Below are positions 50,746 through 63,724 of a DNA stretch of 64,000 nucleotides, piece after piece. The stretch lies in assembly GCA_029339505.1 (NCBI GenBank), contig JAQISU010000058.1:3363501-3427500 (forward strand), given 5' to 3'. The notes under the pieces are model-generated. The model saw nothing but the letters and a program-made list of their open reading frames with translations. It made no database searches and was not told the DNA's origin. Source of the DNA: Unio delphinus (Eukaryota; Mollusca; Bivalvia; Unionida; Unionidae). The position numbers and the translations under genes were made by a program. Numbering within the stretch: position 1 is the stretch's first letter; each line of letters starts with the position of its first letter.

Positions 50746-53700
50746 TGGGAACTGATGCTCATCTCAAAAGAGGTAAGGCTGGTAAACACAAATTACAATA
50801 GAAGATAACACGTCCGAGGTAAGAAATCGGAGGCTACAATTACGCTATTAGGAGGAAACACGTCAGAGAGAAGAAACTATTTCTCGAGAGTAGATGAAAA
50901 CTATATGATCATTTAAAAAAACTTTCTTTGCATCAATGATGATTTTCAAGAAGGGATAATGAGCGATAATAAACAAGTTTGTGTTGCAATTACATGTTTG
51001 TTCGAAAGGAAGCAACATTTTAGGGGCGTGCTTAGCGACTTTTCCACATTTAATAAACCATCGCTAGTTGTTTATGTCAGCATGATGTCGACGTGTTGCC
51101 TTGTATGGCTCAGTAGGAGGAGAATGCAATAGAAATGACTGAAGTTGATAAATACGTTTTAGACACAGCTATAAAAAGTCTGCAAACAAATATTGACACT
51201 TCCTGGCACAGTACAGTAACGCTAAATTATCAACAGCTTCTATATCCTTGAGATGGAGGGTAATTCATTTAATTTAAGCAGAAAGTTGTAAAAACTGACT
51301 TTAGTTGGAATGCTAAAATACATTTGTCCATCAATTGTGTATATTTTTATTTCTATAAACTGACCAAGAAGTCTCCAAACTATTTTGTCAGGTTACATAC
51401 TCTCCATAAACATTACAAACTTCTGGATTTGAAGTTAGGACACTCGGGCACACGTCATTTCCATTTCACCTTATTTGCGTTGTCATCATCTCTGTCGTGT
51501 TTTATTCCAACGTTCATCAAAACTAGCCAATTTAATTAGCTGCTGTCAAATAAATCCAGCGTTTTTAATCAGAGCATTGACAGTTCTCTGCAATGCAAAA
51601 TGGCAGCTATGACGTCTGGTTTTCTTCAAGCATGCTGGTACAAAGTGACAAGGTCAAAATGGGTCGCAATGTCTCTTTACTGCAATGCGGAATGGTACGT
51701 ATCTGTAGCAGAGACCGTAAATCGACTTTTATTGTATAGATGGCGACAGTAATGTACCAAGTATGAAATATTAGCATGGATTGCATTGCAACTTAACTAG
51801 CAGTTTCTGAAAAAAATGGAAACAAGAATATTGTGAATCAAATAAAAGCATTCATGAGGTGGCTGGAGAATATGTTCAGCTTTAATTGAAAGGAAATTCC
51901 ATGTGCATGCCATGAGTAAAATATGAATCAAATTATCACACAGTAAATCATTTATGTGCACAAACCTAGCCTCTGCGATAGTAAAACCCATATGATATGT
52001 AGTGTACACACCATGCACTCTTTCATTGTTCGATGTTCTATGTTATCACAATAAGTGCGCATGCGCTATCTTACTTACGTTGACATTTATGCAGTTGTTT
52101 TGGAGACCACAATAAAGTCAAGAGAATATAATGGCACATGTTTAATAAAACCACAAGGAAGTCGTGCAAATAATACTAAACGGAAACAGGCACTAAAATA
52201 AGATAAAATCATATCCTTTCTGATCCTGTTAAGTTCAGTCTATTTCCAGAAAATATAACCCAACCTCAGTATGCTAATGTGGATTGGACTTAAGCATTTT
52301 AAAGCGATACAATATTTTAAGGAGAAAAAAGTTGATGCGTAATACTGCGTTAACGTGAATCATAATATTGTTCCATGTATCCACCCACATTACATGGTAC
52401 CGATGTATATGACCAACGTTTATTTTCAGCGAGTGCTTGTGACGAATGTACTGCATAGCTTGCCAGTTTCTGACCTTAATCTGCTATTCTCAATCTGGTC
52501 AAGTTGTCTTTCGGCTTCCATTAAGTTTTAGAGATAAAAGTGTCAATGTTGGCAAGTTGGGGATGTTAACTATGTAGATCCGTTCTTTAATTCGTCAGGA
52601 TAAGCTAGAGAACTCACAGAACAAATTGTTAAGGACGATTTACGAGATGAGGTGCCAAGTTCGACGCGTTCAGTACTGATAGCTCTTGACAAGTCCGACT
52701 AAGCGATATCTGTTGCTGATAGCTCCAGTCATGGGCGACTATCTGCGCTCTGTCAGACAACGGCCAAATGGAGAGCTTCAAACGTATTTCTCGCAGATTG
52801 CAGTTGATTGAAGCGGGTTGTTTGTCAGGGGAACATCTGCCATTTATCATCACTAAAGACATAGATCATTTCAATTAGCGCAGCAATGAAGACAGGCTCG
52901 ATAGTGAATGATGTAGTTTCTTGCTCCCTCGCAGGTTGATTACGGTTCCGGTTACTTCAACTTCCAGTCCGATCCCTGAAAAAGTTGTGAATGTTCAAGC
53001 CACGAAAAAACAAATACGCATGCATTTGTGTACAGCAGGTTTGCAGTGGAAAATTATAAATTTTAAACTTTAAATTTAATTAGGTCATTTCAGCAGCTGC
53101 CTTTGCTCTCTTTGTGAGTCTTAAGCGATAACCAGAGAAAATCCTCGCGTAAGTTTGTAATAAGAGATATACATTATGGTTGGACTTCCTCTCTAATAAA
53201 GTTACTATTATACATGTACATAGAGTCATATTTTAATAATATTCATTATCTACTCTAATAATATGCCATGGATGTTATTCATGGAAATTACAAACTTCAG
53301 TGCGTTTCTGCTATAATTATATATGTGGCAAAGTGGACGATCGCCTTAAGTATCAAGCAGAGCAACGTCTAGGGCTTCGTTTTATTCACTACACACACGC
53401 ACATACATACACCCATTAATTTATTATTGTACATTGGAACATGGGACACACACGCACACACAAACGGAAGGAGACAGAAGCTATTCCTTTCTTGTACATG
53501 GTTACCATATGAGCAGACAGTTAACAAGGTTGGTCAAGATACATCCTGTTTCTTAGGAGTACGTATGATAATAAACAGTTAGGTTAACATGCAAATACGG
53601 TAATATTAATGATGAAGAAGTTGTCGGTAATAGAGCATCGTGTCAAGCTTAGTAAGATAACAGTGCATACACAACAATAATATTCCAATAAATTCGTCTT

Positions 53701-54793
53701 GATTCAATATACCAATTGTAATTTGCAAAATCTTTCAAAAGCCATCGAGAACATAACATAACAGATGATTTAATACTGTACTTAAGTGTGAAATATAGAG
53801 ACTTGGTGAAGTAATTTCCATGCCTTGTGTTTCATTCCTATATATTCACATGTGAAAAATATGTAACACGTCAAAAGATACGATTTCCTGTACTGCCACG
53901 AAACGCTTGATTATATGTTGTTACAAACATTGTACGTACAGCAGCAAAAACGAGCACTTTGTGAGCTGGAACAAATACAAACTGCCTTACATATCGGACA
54001 TTGAGATTATTATTTGAAAAAGAAATTTAACCAAACACAGTTCGCTCCTCTCTCAAGTTATTTCAACTAAAAACCTACTTTGCTGCATTGCTAAATCGGT
54101 CTTGCATTGCTAAATCGGTCTTGCATTGCTTTCCGATACGGTCAAATGGTTTACAAAATAAACAAATCTAACTTACAAGGTGAACACAATCATGCCGCTT
54201 TCTTAAGGCACGTGTTTCATACGGTCAGTCTGTGAGTCATGCCAATTTACGGAAAGGGGATACGGGTGAACGTGTTATGCCGAAGAGAGAATTTAATCTA
54301 GTAATCTTCCATTCAAGAGGAAGTCTGGCATATAAATTATTGCCCTACGTTAATATCGGATATATTTCATCTGTGGTACCAAAATGATATGTTTTGACTG
54401 GTGGCGTCACCACTGGTTCAAACATCACGAAATAAGCATCATGGCGGAAGAAATATAACCTTGTAACTTGCAATAACAATGTATAAACCATAAGGAAGGG
54501 CCTTTGGCTAACACCGATAATAAATATAGTGCCATGCTTTCCATCTGTCTTATTTTATCCGAGATTTATGCAACTGATGTGTCTGCATGAGTTAGATCAC
54601 TGGTAGTGATATACATTATTTATAGTGAAAACTAAATCTCCTGGCAGTTTGATTAAGTACTTCAGTTTATCATCCAACCGATGTTATGACTGTAAAATCT
54701 TACTGGATGATATCTGATTATTACCAATTATATCGTCAACAAGTTATTTGGAAGCTAAAATCAACAATTATGTATTTCAAAGAAGTATTAACT
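50746..54793. other. No gene recognised
   Basis: Mostly AT-rich. 52,620-52,930 is richer in G and C and holds a 77-codon - strand frame (52,862-52,629) without known motif. A 20-bp unit ('tgcattgctaaatcggtctt') is repeated about 2.5 times at 54,083-54,130. Confidence 0.45.
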
Positions 54794-54797
54794 GTAT
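54794..54797. repeat. Target site duplication, left (GTAT)
   Basis: GTAT immediately before the 5' LTR; identical to 61,598-61,601. Confidence 0.7.
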
Positions 54798-55370
54798 TGT
54801 TATGTATATTTGATTTAATTTAATTTTTTGTTGGTTAGGTTCAGTTTAGAAAGAATTATTCTAGTACATGCTATTGTAATGTAATTTGTTTTACTGGTTT
54901 GATAGTTTTCAGAAATTCAGTTCTTAAACCTTATTTTAGAAACTTTGTATTTAGAGTTGACCTTGATTCATGAGTTGATGTAAACAACTGTTTCTTATTC
55001 TTTCTTGTCATAGTTTCATCAAGGGATATCGAGGCTGTGTTTGAAGCACGTGACAAATAACGTAGCAATTATTTCGAAACTTTGGTTTTACATGTAGATT
55101 GACTCTCATCCGGACATCTATTTTGCGCAGTATCCAAATTTAATATTGATGTATTGAGAAATACTATTGTTCTTGCTTTAACACTTGAGACGTCAGAATG
55201 TTTTTCGTTGTGACTAGTTTTAGGTTAATCTTTCTTAAAAATTATTTGGATTCTAAGCGATTAGTTTTCCCTGGAAAATACTTGTGCTCGAATTAATTCT
55301 TGGACAAAGACAGTTATTCTCCTATATTTTCAATTGTTTTACAAATCACCAGTATTATTTTACAACTTTG
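54798..55370 (+). repeat. Gypsy 5' LTR (3' part missing)
   Basis: It matches the 3' LTR over most of its length: 'tttgattcatgagttga', 'catgacaaata' type, 'actttggttttac', 'aatttaatattgatgtat' and 'attatttggattc'. Similarity fades near 55,370, whereas the 3' LTR goes on another 270 bp or so. The 5' LTR end and the primer-binding site have therefore been deleted, bringing the gag start close. Confidence 0.75.
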
Positions 55371-55405
55371 AAATCTTTAGTGAAATCAGCCAGCTGTTTT
55401 CTACA

Positions 55406-55850
55406 ATGTCATCAAAAGTGGACATGGTTCTTTCAACTCCTACCAGGAACAATTAGACCTTTTGAAAAAGGATGAATTGATTCCACTTGCCAAAAAATAT
55501 GATCTTTCTGATGCAAAAGCTTCTTTAACGAAGCAAGGAATAAAACTATTTTGCTCCAGTACTTGGTAGAAAAGAATGTTTTTGGATAAGAGGGCTTTGT
55601 TCGATCAGTAATTCTGTATCAGACTCTGATATAAGAGTAAAAATAATTAAAGTACAAGATGGAACTGGAGTTAAGGTAGCTGAAATTTCATAACGATAAA
55701 GATGAAAAACATTACAGTTGCAATTGGAAAAAGAGAACGAGCAAATGTTATTAATAAATAAGAAAACCAAATGCAGATGCAATTGGAGAAAGACAAAAGA
55801 CTAATGCAATTGGAGAAAGAGACATCAAATACATTTATAATCGGGGAAAG
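55406..55850 (+). pseudogene. Gypsy gag, N-terminal part (broken)
   Basis: From an ATG at 55,406 the sequence holds the usual start of invertebrate Gypsy gag proteins. A short lead is followed by a frame that reads QLDLLKKDELIPLAKKYDLS and then DAKASLTKQGIK, a small helical domain. Next come remnants of a QLxLEKE coiled coil (55,715-55,850). At least two frameshifts and several stops break it. Gag would form the particle that packages the element's RNA. Confidence 0.6.
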
Positions 55851-56506
55851 GGAATGAATAAATGAATTTATTAGGAATTGATGTTTTTAGTAAAATTAAT
55901 AAGATTGCTATTTTCTTTAAATTGTATTAAAGTAATGTTTTATATTAAAGTAAGTTCTGAAGTGTGTTAAGATTAATTTCATTTATTTCCAAAGCACAAC
56001 TATATATTAATGGAAGGAAAATAGTTCATGTACAAAGCATAAGTTGGCAACGTAAATCAGTAGCTATTCGAATGTACATTATTGTGTGGAATTAGGTTAT
56101 AAAGCAAACAATCTTACTGAGTCAGTCAGCTCCTAAGTCTTATCAGTAAAACATATATTCTGTAACCCAAGCATCGACGAATTTCTAATTCGGTTAATAA
56201 AAGTGGCACAAACCTTTTAAAAAACTTCCGTGCTGACGTAAATACAGAATGGTTCTTATCTAATGATGGACAGTCGTCGCTACATAATGTTTCTTATCTA
56301 ATGATGGACAGACATCACTGCTGGCTTAGTATGTTAAAACATGTTGCTGGTTTAGAATATTAAGGAATTATCATATTTGGACCTAACTTGTGCCAAACGA
56401 ATATAGATAAACTGCAAGTCTGAGTTTTGACCGGGAGAAACTGATCCTTACCTGAAGAGAGCGGACATATTTTCTCACCGATACCTTAACCCTGACACAA
56501 GATGCG

Positions 56507-56542
56507 TATAAATAGACCACGCATTAAAGGGTCAGGTCAGTT
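56507..56542 (+). promoter_or_regulatory. Candidate TATA/initiator core promoter
   Basis: TATAAATA at 56,507-56,514 is followed by TCAGTT at 56,537-56,542. The A of TCAGTT lies 32 bases after the first T of the TATA box, the spacing expected for a pol II promoter. A donor-like CAG|GTAAAA follows at 56,584, about 45 bases into the presumed transcript. No downstream gene is recognised. Confidence 0.4.
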
Positions 56543-57231
56543 CCGTATCAACGAGAAAATAGATCTTCGCCTTCTCATTTCAGGTAAAACAATTGAATGT
56601 GTCGTAATTTCTTTAGGAATAAGTACTTTTAATGTATGAGATTTTAATAGTAACATTGTTATGTTAGCAGCATTGTTCACTTAACACTTTTATTTATAAT
56701 ATATTGTAACGGAATGTTTAAATGTTCTAAATAATTCATATTTAATTATATTTATGTAATTTTTATTGTAAAGGTTGAATTCGCTACCAACTTCATGTTT
56801 TGAATTAATGATTGAAATAAAGTATTCTTTAAGTAAGAAAGAATATTATCTAGCAATATATTTTAAATCTATATTCTATTTTCAAATAAGTAAAATGCAT
56901 TTCTTTAAATTAATTGTTACATTAACTATGGTTATTACATTTTATACCTTTGGCTATCTTGAAATTGATCGAGAATTAACTATTTGTATAATATTCTAAA
57001 ATGCAGAAGTTATACGAATGAATGAAGTTGGAAAGCTTAAAAAGGAAAATATAATAGGTATTTTATGAATTTTTATTATGAAGTTTTTAGATGTGTTCCT
57101 AGAATGTAGTCAATTTATGTGTGTTGATTAATTAAATAAAGTCAGTTCCGTATCGACGAGAAAATAGATCTTTTGCCTTCTCATTTCAGATGTAGCTGTC
57201 TTATCATCGCGGCGACACTCTTTTAAGAGAG

Positions 57232-57234
<3 letters not shown>

Positions 57235-57290
<56 letters not shown>
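57235..57290. repeat. (CT)n microsatellite
   Basis: About 56 bp of CT inside the gag insertion. Confidence 0.97.
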
Positions 57291-57293
<3 letters not shown>

Positions 57294-57561
57294 GATGTAG
57301 CCGTATCTACACCGTTATGAGTGACTCTTTCTTTTGAGAGTTATTTCATAAAAGTTATGGAGAAGATTCTTGAAAAAAAAAATCGACATTTGTGGACTAA
57401 CATCATAAATAAAGTTTTCCGTACCAGCAAGAGTCTCATACGATTCCGTACCTGATTTCCTAGACATTCCATCGTCATGTGACATCCTTTATCTAAGAAC
57501 TCATCCTTTTGCTTCTTTCTATCATCCTGAGTTGACATTCCAACAAAAATTCTCATAAAAA

Positions 57562-57960
57562 ATGTATAATCAGAAGAAAAAAAACATGCAGTTACAAAAA
57601 GAACAAATACAGTTCAGGAAAAAGGGAATGCGCTTACAATCGAGAAGGAGGGGAGAAAGAGACCGATGTAAAGATAAAAGGAAGAGAGGAAATATACGCT
57701 TAGAAGAAAAGTCATGGAGCTGGCAAGTGAAAAGCACTGTCCCACTTTAGATACAAATTCACATTTTGATGTTACTAAGAATATTAGGTTAATGCCCCCT
57801 TTAAGAATTAACGATGTAGACCAAAAAAAATTATTTTATTTTCAAAACAAGTTGCTGTAAAGTTGAAATGGGCAAGGTACATAGGACTTAGTTACTATAT
57901 TGTGGCAAAGTAATGAGTGTTCCAAACTCAAGACTGTTGTAGGACTGACATTCCATCAAT
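57562..57960 (+). pseudogene. Gypsy gag, central part (broken)
   Basis: The Gln/Lys/Arg-rich coiled coil resumes (MQLQKEQIQFRKKGMRLQ). A frame change is followed by the hallmark block FDVTKNIRLMPP and DVDQKKLFYF, then KLKWARY, matching the conserved FDVxKNIRLxPPF...VDxYFxxFE...LKWP segment of many invertebrate Gypsy gag proteins. Stops and shifts follow, and the rest of gag, including any zinc knuckle, is not visible. Confidence 0.65.
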
Positions 57961-59430
57961 AAAACAATGTCCTTATTTATTTTTCATTTACCGCTAGAAT
58001 AGGCTCTCAAAATATTTTTTTCCTTAAAGGATAAAAGGATAACACCAGTTATTAACCAATCATGGTAAGCCAACATCATATATATTATATTTTATGTTTA
58101 CCCATTTCTAGGTTGGTTCCCATTTTCCCTTATCACCTTTTGTCCTATGTCTACCCTTGATTTTATTGACATTCAATGAATAGTATGTAGTTAAATACAT
58201 AAGTAAACAATGTGCATAGTTCTGCTCTTCAAAGATTACATTAGTGATATTAAATAATATTGCCGTTAATATTCACCAAAGGAGCAATGATGCAATTCAG
58301 CCAACATTGAAATATTTAAGCTTTATTTAAGAAAAAAAATTAAAATAAACCGTCTAATAAGATTTATCCTTTTTAACATCAACATTTATCATTCTTCAAA
58401 TTAATGCTGAAATATATTACCAGCCTTATCATAATATGTAATTAAGGAGTAAAAGGTCAAGGTTACCATATATATGTACATATATTAATACAGAAAAAGA
58501 TATGCAAAATGACAAAAATTACCCCCCCCCCCAGAAGACACATAATTTAAAACTAAAACAAGCTAGACAAACGTCCACTAAAATGCAAAATATGCAATTT
58601 CCAAACATTCACTGAAAGAAATTAGTTGGATTAAAAGTCATGAGAGTTCATCACCATTAAACATGGTGGTAGAGACCTAAGAGATCTAATTTGAAACATT
58701 ATATTTCAAAACACAACTAGGAAATATCAGTGCTTACTGTAATTCCTCTATAAAGGGTAAATTGTATAAAGTTTATATATGAATTGATTAGGTGTAAGCC
58801 AAAGTGCAAAAAACTCAACCTAATATAGTCAAATATATACACTGTTGCCCCTCCTCCCTCAAATATGTGTTTAATATCCACTGAAAATCACTCTGTGCTT
58901 TACAAAAAAAGTTTTAATGTTTCTTGTTATCCACAAATATAACCATAATATTGCATTTATAGTAAAATCAATTGGACTCGCTTATGTGGAGTTATTGTAT
59001 TGATGTGGCTGTATATAGGACTCACGGTACAAATGTAGCTGGCAGCCAGCAATGCAAGTTAAAAGTGAAATTATTCTCTGACAGAACTACATTGGATAAA
59101 ACGTTTGAGTGTGGTAATAGAGCTTTGTCTCTCTTTCTCAGTGTTCAAATAATTTCTTCAGATTAGGTATTACGGCCATTCCAAAGATGAGAAGAAAATG
59201 AAAATTATGATAATATCACTCCTGGGATCTCAATAAATTAAAGACGTATCAGTCTATTGAGAGATAAAGCCAGGTTAAACATGCAATTGATTTAGTTGTA
59301 CCTGTCCCACTCAGTGAAGATTGAAGTGAAGGAATACCATCGGATTAAACTGATATTGGAACGACAAATCTTCGGAATTCAGAAATTATGAATTATCTGT
59401 ATCAGTAACTTTAACTCGGACAGTTTTGAA
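57961..59430. other. Unrecognised interior of the Gypsy element
   Basis: Zinc knuckle and protease would be expected here, but I see neither. A 64-codon + strand frame (58,972-59,166) has two Cys and no DTG/DSG active site. A C run lies at 58,523-58,532. The stretch may be another insertion or fully decayed gag-pol. Confidence 0.4.
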
Positions 59431-59439
59431 TACGAGCTC

Positions 59440-60012
59440 TTCTCTCCAGATGTTCCTACGAAAACAAGCACAAATGTCCATGACACTGCATATTCCAGAA
59501 ATGTGAAAAAATGCCAATACAAGACCCTCTCAAACAAGAATACTTGAAAAAAGAAATTCGGTAATTGCTGGAGAACGATTTCATAGAGCCCAGTAAAAGG
59601 GACTGGGGTTCACGATGTATACTTGTTTTGAAACCAGATACAACTTTCCGTGTGCACTGATTATAGGAAGGTGAACATTAAAACATATTCATTTCCATTA
59701 CCAAGATTTGATGACTGCATTGTTGAAATCGAAAATGTCAAGTATGTCACCAAATTTGATCTTCTGAAAAGATTTGGCACATTTCACCACGGAAAGAGCA
59801 ATGGAAATTTCGGCATTCGTGACTTCAGATGGACTTACCAATATAAATTGATGCAGTTTGGGATGAAAGGTTCGCCAAGTACGTTTCAGCATCTAATGAA
59901 TATAATCACCTCTGGTCTAGATAATGGTGATGCTTCCATTGATGATGTCGTCATCTACAACGACACTTGGAAAGAACATTTAGCAACAATTCGGAAACAT
60001 TTTAACAATTAA
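59440..60012 (+). pseudogene. Gypsy reverse transcriptase remnant
   Basis: The sequence starts with the pre-RT motif region (DVPTKTSTNVHD) and, in shifting frames, LEND-FIEPS and the W-S-CILV-KPD strand. The frame 59,650-60,012 then reads CTDYRKVN, YVTKFDLLKRF with the first catalytic Asp, QFGMKGSPSTFQHLM and SIDDVVIYND (59,935-59,964). The catalytic box keeps both Asp but has Ser where nearly all Ty3/Gypsy RTs have Tyr (TCC for TAC). A stretch between KRF and the next strand is altered, and at least one frameshift lies before 59,650, so the enzyme is dead. It continues into a decayed thumb/connection. Confidence 0.8.
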
Positions 60013-60289
60013 TTTACCAGAACGTGAGTTCTACATGCTAGTGTAGTGGGAAATGGGCAGGTTAAACCTATAGATGCTAACGTCACGGCTAGCTCTTAAT
60101 TCCATGTATCGGTTAGTAAAAAGCAGCTGATGCGATTTTTAGATATGTCTAGATACTATCGAAATATTCTTAATTTTTTTCCATAATTGCTGGACCTTGG
60201 ACAAATTTATTGAGCAAGAAAATCAAGTTTCTGTGGACTAAAACATGTCAGGAGGTTTCTGATAAGTTAAAAGCTATACTTTAAAGCGT

Positions 60290-60694
60290 GCCAGTTCTTA
60301 CAGCTCAAAATTTTAGCCAATCATTTGAAATGTCTGTTGATACAAGTGATGTTGGGGTTGAAGCATTATTGGTTTAAGAAGACGAAAATACTGCTGATAA
60401 TCCAGTATGCTATTTTTCTAAGAAATTAAATAAGCACCAAAGAATAGATTCAACAGTCGAGAAGTAATGTCTGACTTTTATATCGGCATTAAAAAAAAAC
60501 CTTTGACGTTTACATTTGTTCAACACATTCTTGTTGTGTTTAGTGATCACAACCCTCTTCTTTCATCATTAAGATGGAAAGTCAAAATCAAATACTTCAA
60601 AGTTCGAGTTTCTTGTTACAGGAATATAATATGTATTAACATCAGGCACATCAAAGAAACAGATAATTTAATAGCATTATTATTTTATGTATAA
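60290..60694 (+). pseudogene. Gypsy RNase H remnant
   Basis: FEMSVDTSDVGVEALL (about 60,325-60,372) corresponds to the first RNase H strand with its catalytic Asp. SKKLNKHQR and the VEK block follow, then VVFSDHNPLLSSL (about 60,536-60,575) and, at the end, HIKETDN (about 60,646-60,666) for the usual HxKGxDN. Stops and shifts are frequent (TAA at about 60,376, and around 60,465). No integrase zinc finger or DDE core follows before the 3' LTR. Confidence 0.7.
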
Positions 60695-60781
60695 TTTGTA
60701 TCATTCATAAGAGTTCTCATGTATAATAATTAATCAATGGTAACAAGAACTCGTTATCATATAATTCTTTTTTGTCTTTAT

Positions 60782-60788
60782 GGGGAAG
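60782..60788 (+). other. Polypurine tract of the Gypsy element
   Basis: GGGGAAG lies immediately before the 3' LTR start, where plus-strand DNA synthesis would be primed. Confidence 0.55.
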
Positions 60789-61597
60789 TGTAATGTATAC
60801 TTGATTTAATTTATATTTGATTTAACTTAATTGATTGTTTGTCAGTTTTATTTGTTTGTATTCCATTACTTGCTATTGTAATATAATTTTATTTACTGGA
60901 CTTAGAAATTTAGTATTTAATGTTGTCCAAGTTCCTGACTTTGATTCATGAGTTGAATTTTTTTTAAAAAAATCTTCTTAGAGTAGTTTCATAAATGAAG
61001 TCGATGCTGTACGTAAAGTACATGACAAATAGCATATATCAATTATTTCAAAACTTTGGTTTTACGATAAGGTTGATCCTCGTCCGAACATCTGTTTTGC
61101 GCCGTATCCGGATTTAATATTGACGTATTGAGAAATATTTTGTCTTGCTTTAACAATGGAGATGTCAGAGAATATTTCTTTTGTGATCAGTTTGAGTTTA
61201 ATGTTTAAATTTTCGTCAAATTATTTGGATTCAAAGAGATTGCTTTTGCTTGGAAATACTTGGACAGTTATCGAAATTTACAGAATTCAAACATTCTAAT
61301 ATTATTTTCTGTGATTCAACAAAGCCTTGTTGACATATCAATACTACATTGACCACAGCATACGTAATTGGCATCTATTTTGGATTCCATCGGGATTCGA
61401 ACTCAGTTTCAGTAGAACATTTTATTACTAGGACTTCTTTATTGTAATTCTTGGATTATTCTTGGATTTGATTCTTAAAACCGTAAGTTCTGTTTCTCAT
61501 TTATTACCTTATTTTTTTAGGGAAATAAATTATTTTACAAAGCTAGTTGTCATTATTTTGTTCTTGTTACTGTTTAAAAGAGTCTGAACACGTAACA
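60789..61597 (+). repeat. Gypsy 3' LTR
   Basis: It begins TGTAATGTATACTTG and ends GAACACGTAACA. An AATAAA signal near 61,524 is in a plausible place for the end of R. The first 540 bp or so align with the 5' LTR; the last 270 bp are present only here. The tRNA-like 'cgggattcgaactc' at about 61,390 is internal to the LTR. Confidence 0.75.
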
Positions 61598-61601
61598 GTA
61601 T
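61598..61601. repeat. Target site duplication, right (GTAT)
   Basis: GTAT directly after the 3' LTR, identical to the left flank. Confidence 0.7.
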
Positions 61602-62597
<996 letters not shown>

Positions 62598-62819
62598 ATA
62601 AGGGTAGAAAATTAAGGGATAGTATTCGATTATAATTTTGTATCTTAGAAAGAACTTCTTTTTACCAGTATATCAGTATATGTAACTTGTCCTTATATGT
62701 ATTTTTATCACATGTCACAAACTTCGAAACGGCACAGCTGTACTTGATAAAACGCATGATATTAGAATGTGATTATTTAATATCAAGTCAAGCTTGCAAC
62801 AAAAATCGCTTATTCCAAC

Positions 62820-63665
<846 letters not shown>

Positions 63666-63667
63666 TA

Positions 63668-63722
<55 letters not shown>
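63666..63722. repeat. (AT)n microsatellite
   Basis: About 57 bp of AT, followed by a short CA run at about 63,752. Confidence 0.97.

Positions 63723-63724
<2 letters not shown>

Larger units (their letters stand above)
55860..57540. other. Foreign insertion inside gag; TATA/initiator and internal duplication
   Basis: The gag coiled coil stops near 55,850 and resumes at 57,562, so this 1.7-kb stretch is probably inserted. It holds a 21-bp partial duplication ('ttcttatctaatgatggac', 56,242 and 56,280), a TATA/initiator pair (56,507-56,542), a 48-bp duplication (56,536-56,583 and 57,141-57,189), a (CT)n tract (57,235-57,290), a short + strand frame with a hydrophobic start (MHFFKLIVTLTMVITF, about 56,896) and a 71-codon - strand frame (57,556-57,341). 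I recognise no family. Exact insertion ends are not resolved. Confidence 0.45.
54798..61597 (+). mobile_element. Ty3/Gypsy retrotransposon, decayed, with target duplication
   Basis: Two related LTRs (starting 54,798 TGTTATGTATA and 60,789 TGTAATGTATA) bound remnants of gag, RT and RNase H in Ty3/Gypsy order on the + strand. The element starts with TG, ends with CA (61,597) and is flanked by GTAT on both sides (54,794-54,797 and 61,598-61,601), which fits a 4-bp target duplication. A purine run GGGGAAG directly precedes the 3' LTR. The integrase is absent: the RNase H end lies only about 95 bp before the 3' LTR. The gag coiled coil is split by about 1.7 kb of unrelated DNA, and about 1.4 kb between gag and RT is unrecognisable. 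Frameshifts and LTR divergence indicate an old insertion. Confidence 0.85.

Noticed and set aside
56775..56999. Small secreted-peptide gene (hydrophobic start near 56,896)
   Set aside because: Hydrophobic stretches are common in AT-rich frames, the mature part would be only about 12 residues, and the next exon is not visible. The position is kept only as part of the insertion finding.
61381..61402. Reverse-complement tRNA 3'-end-like sequence, possible primer-binding site or tRNA
   Set aside because: It lies inside the 3' LTR, well before its CA end and target duplication, and the T-arm does not pair.
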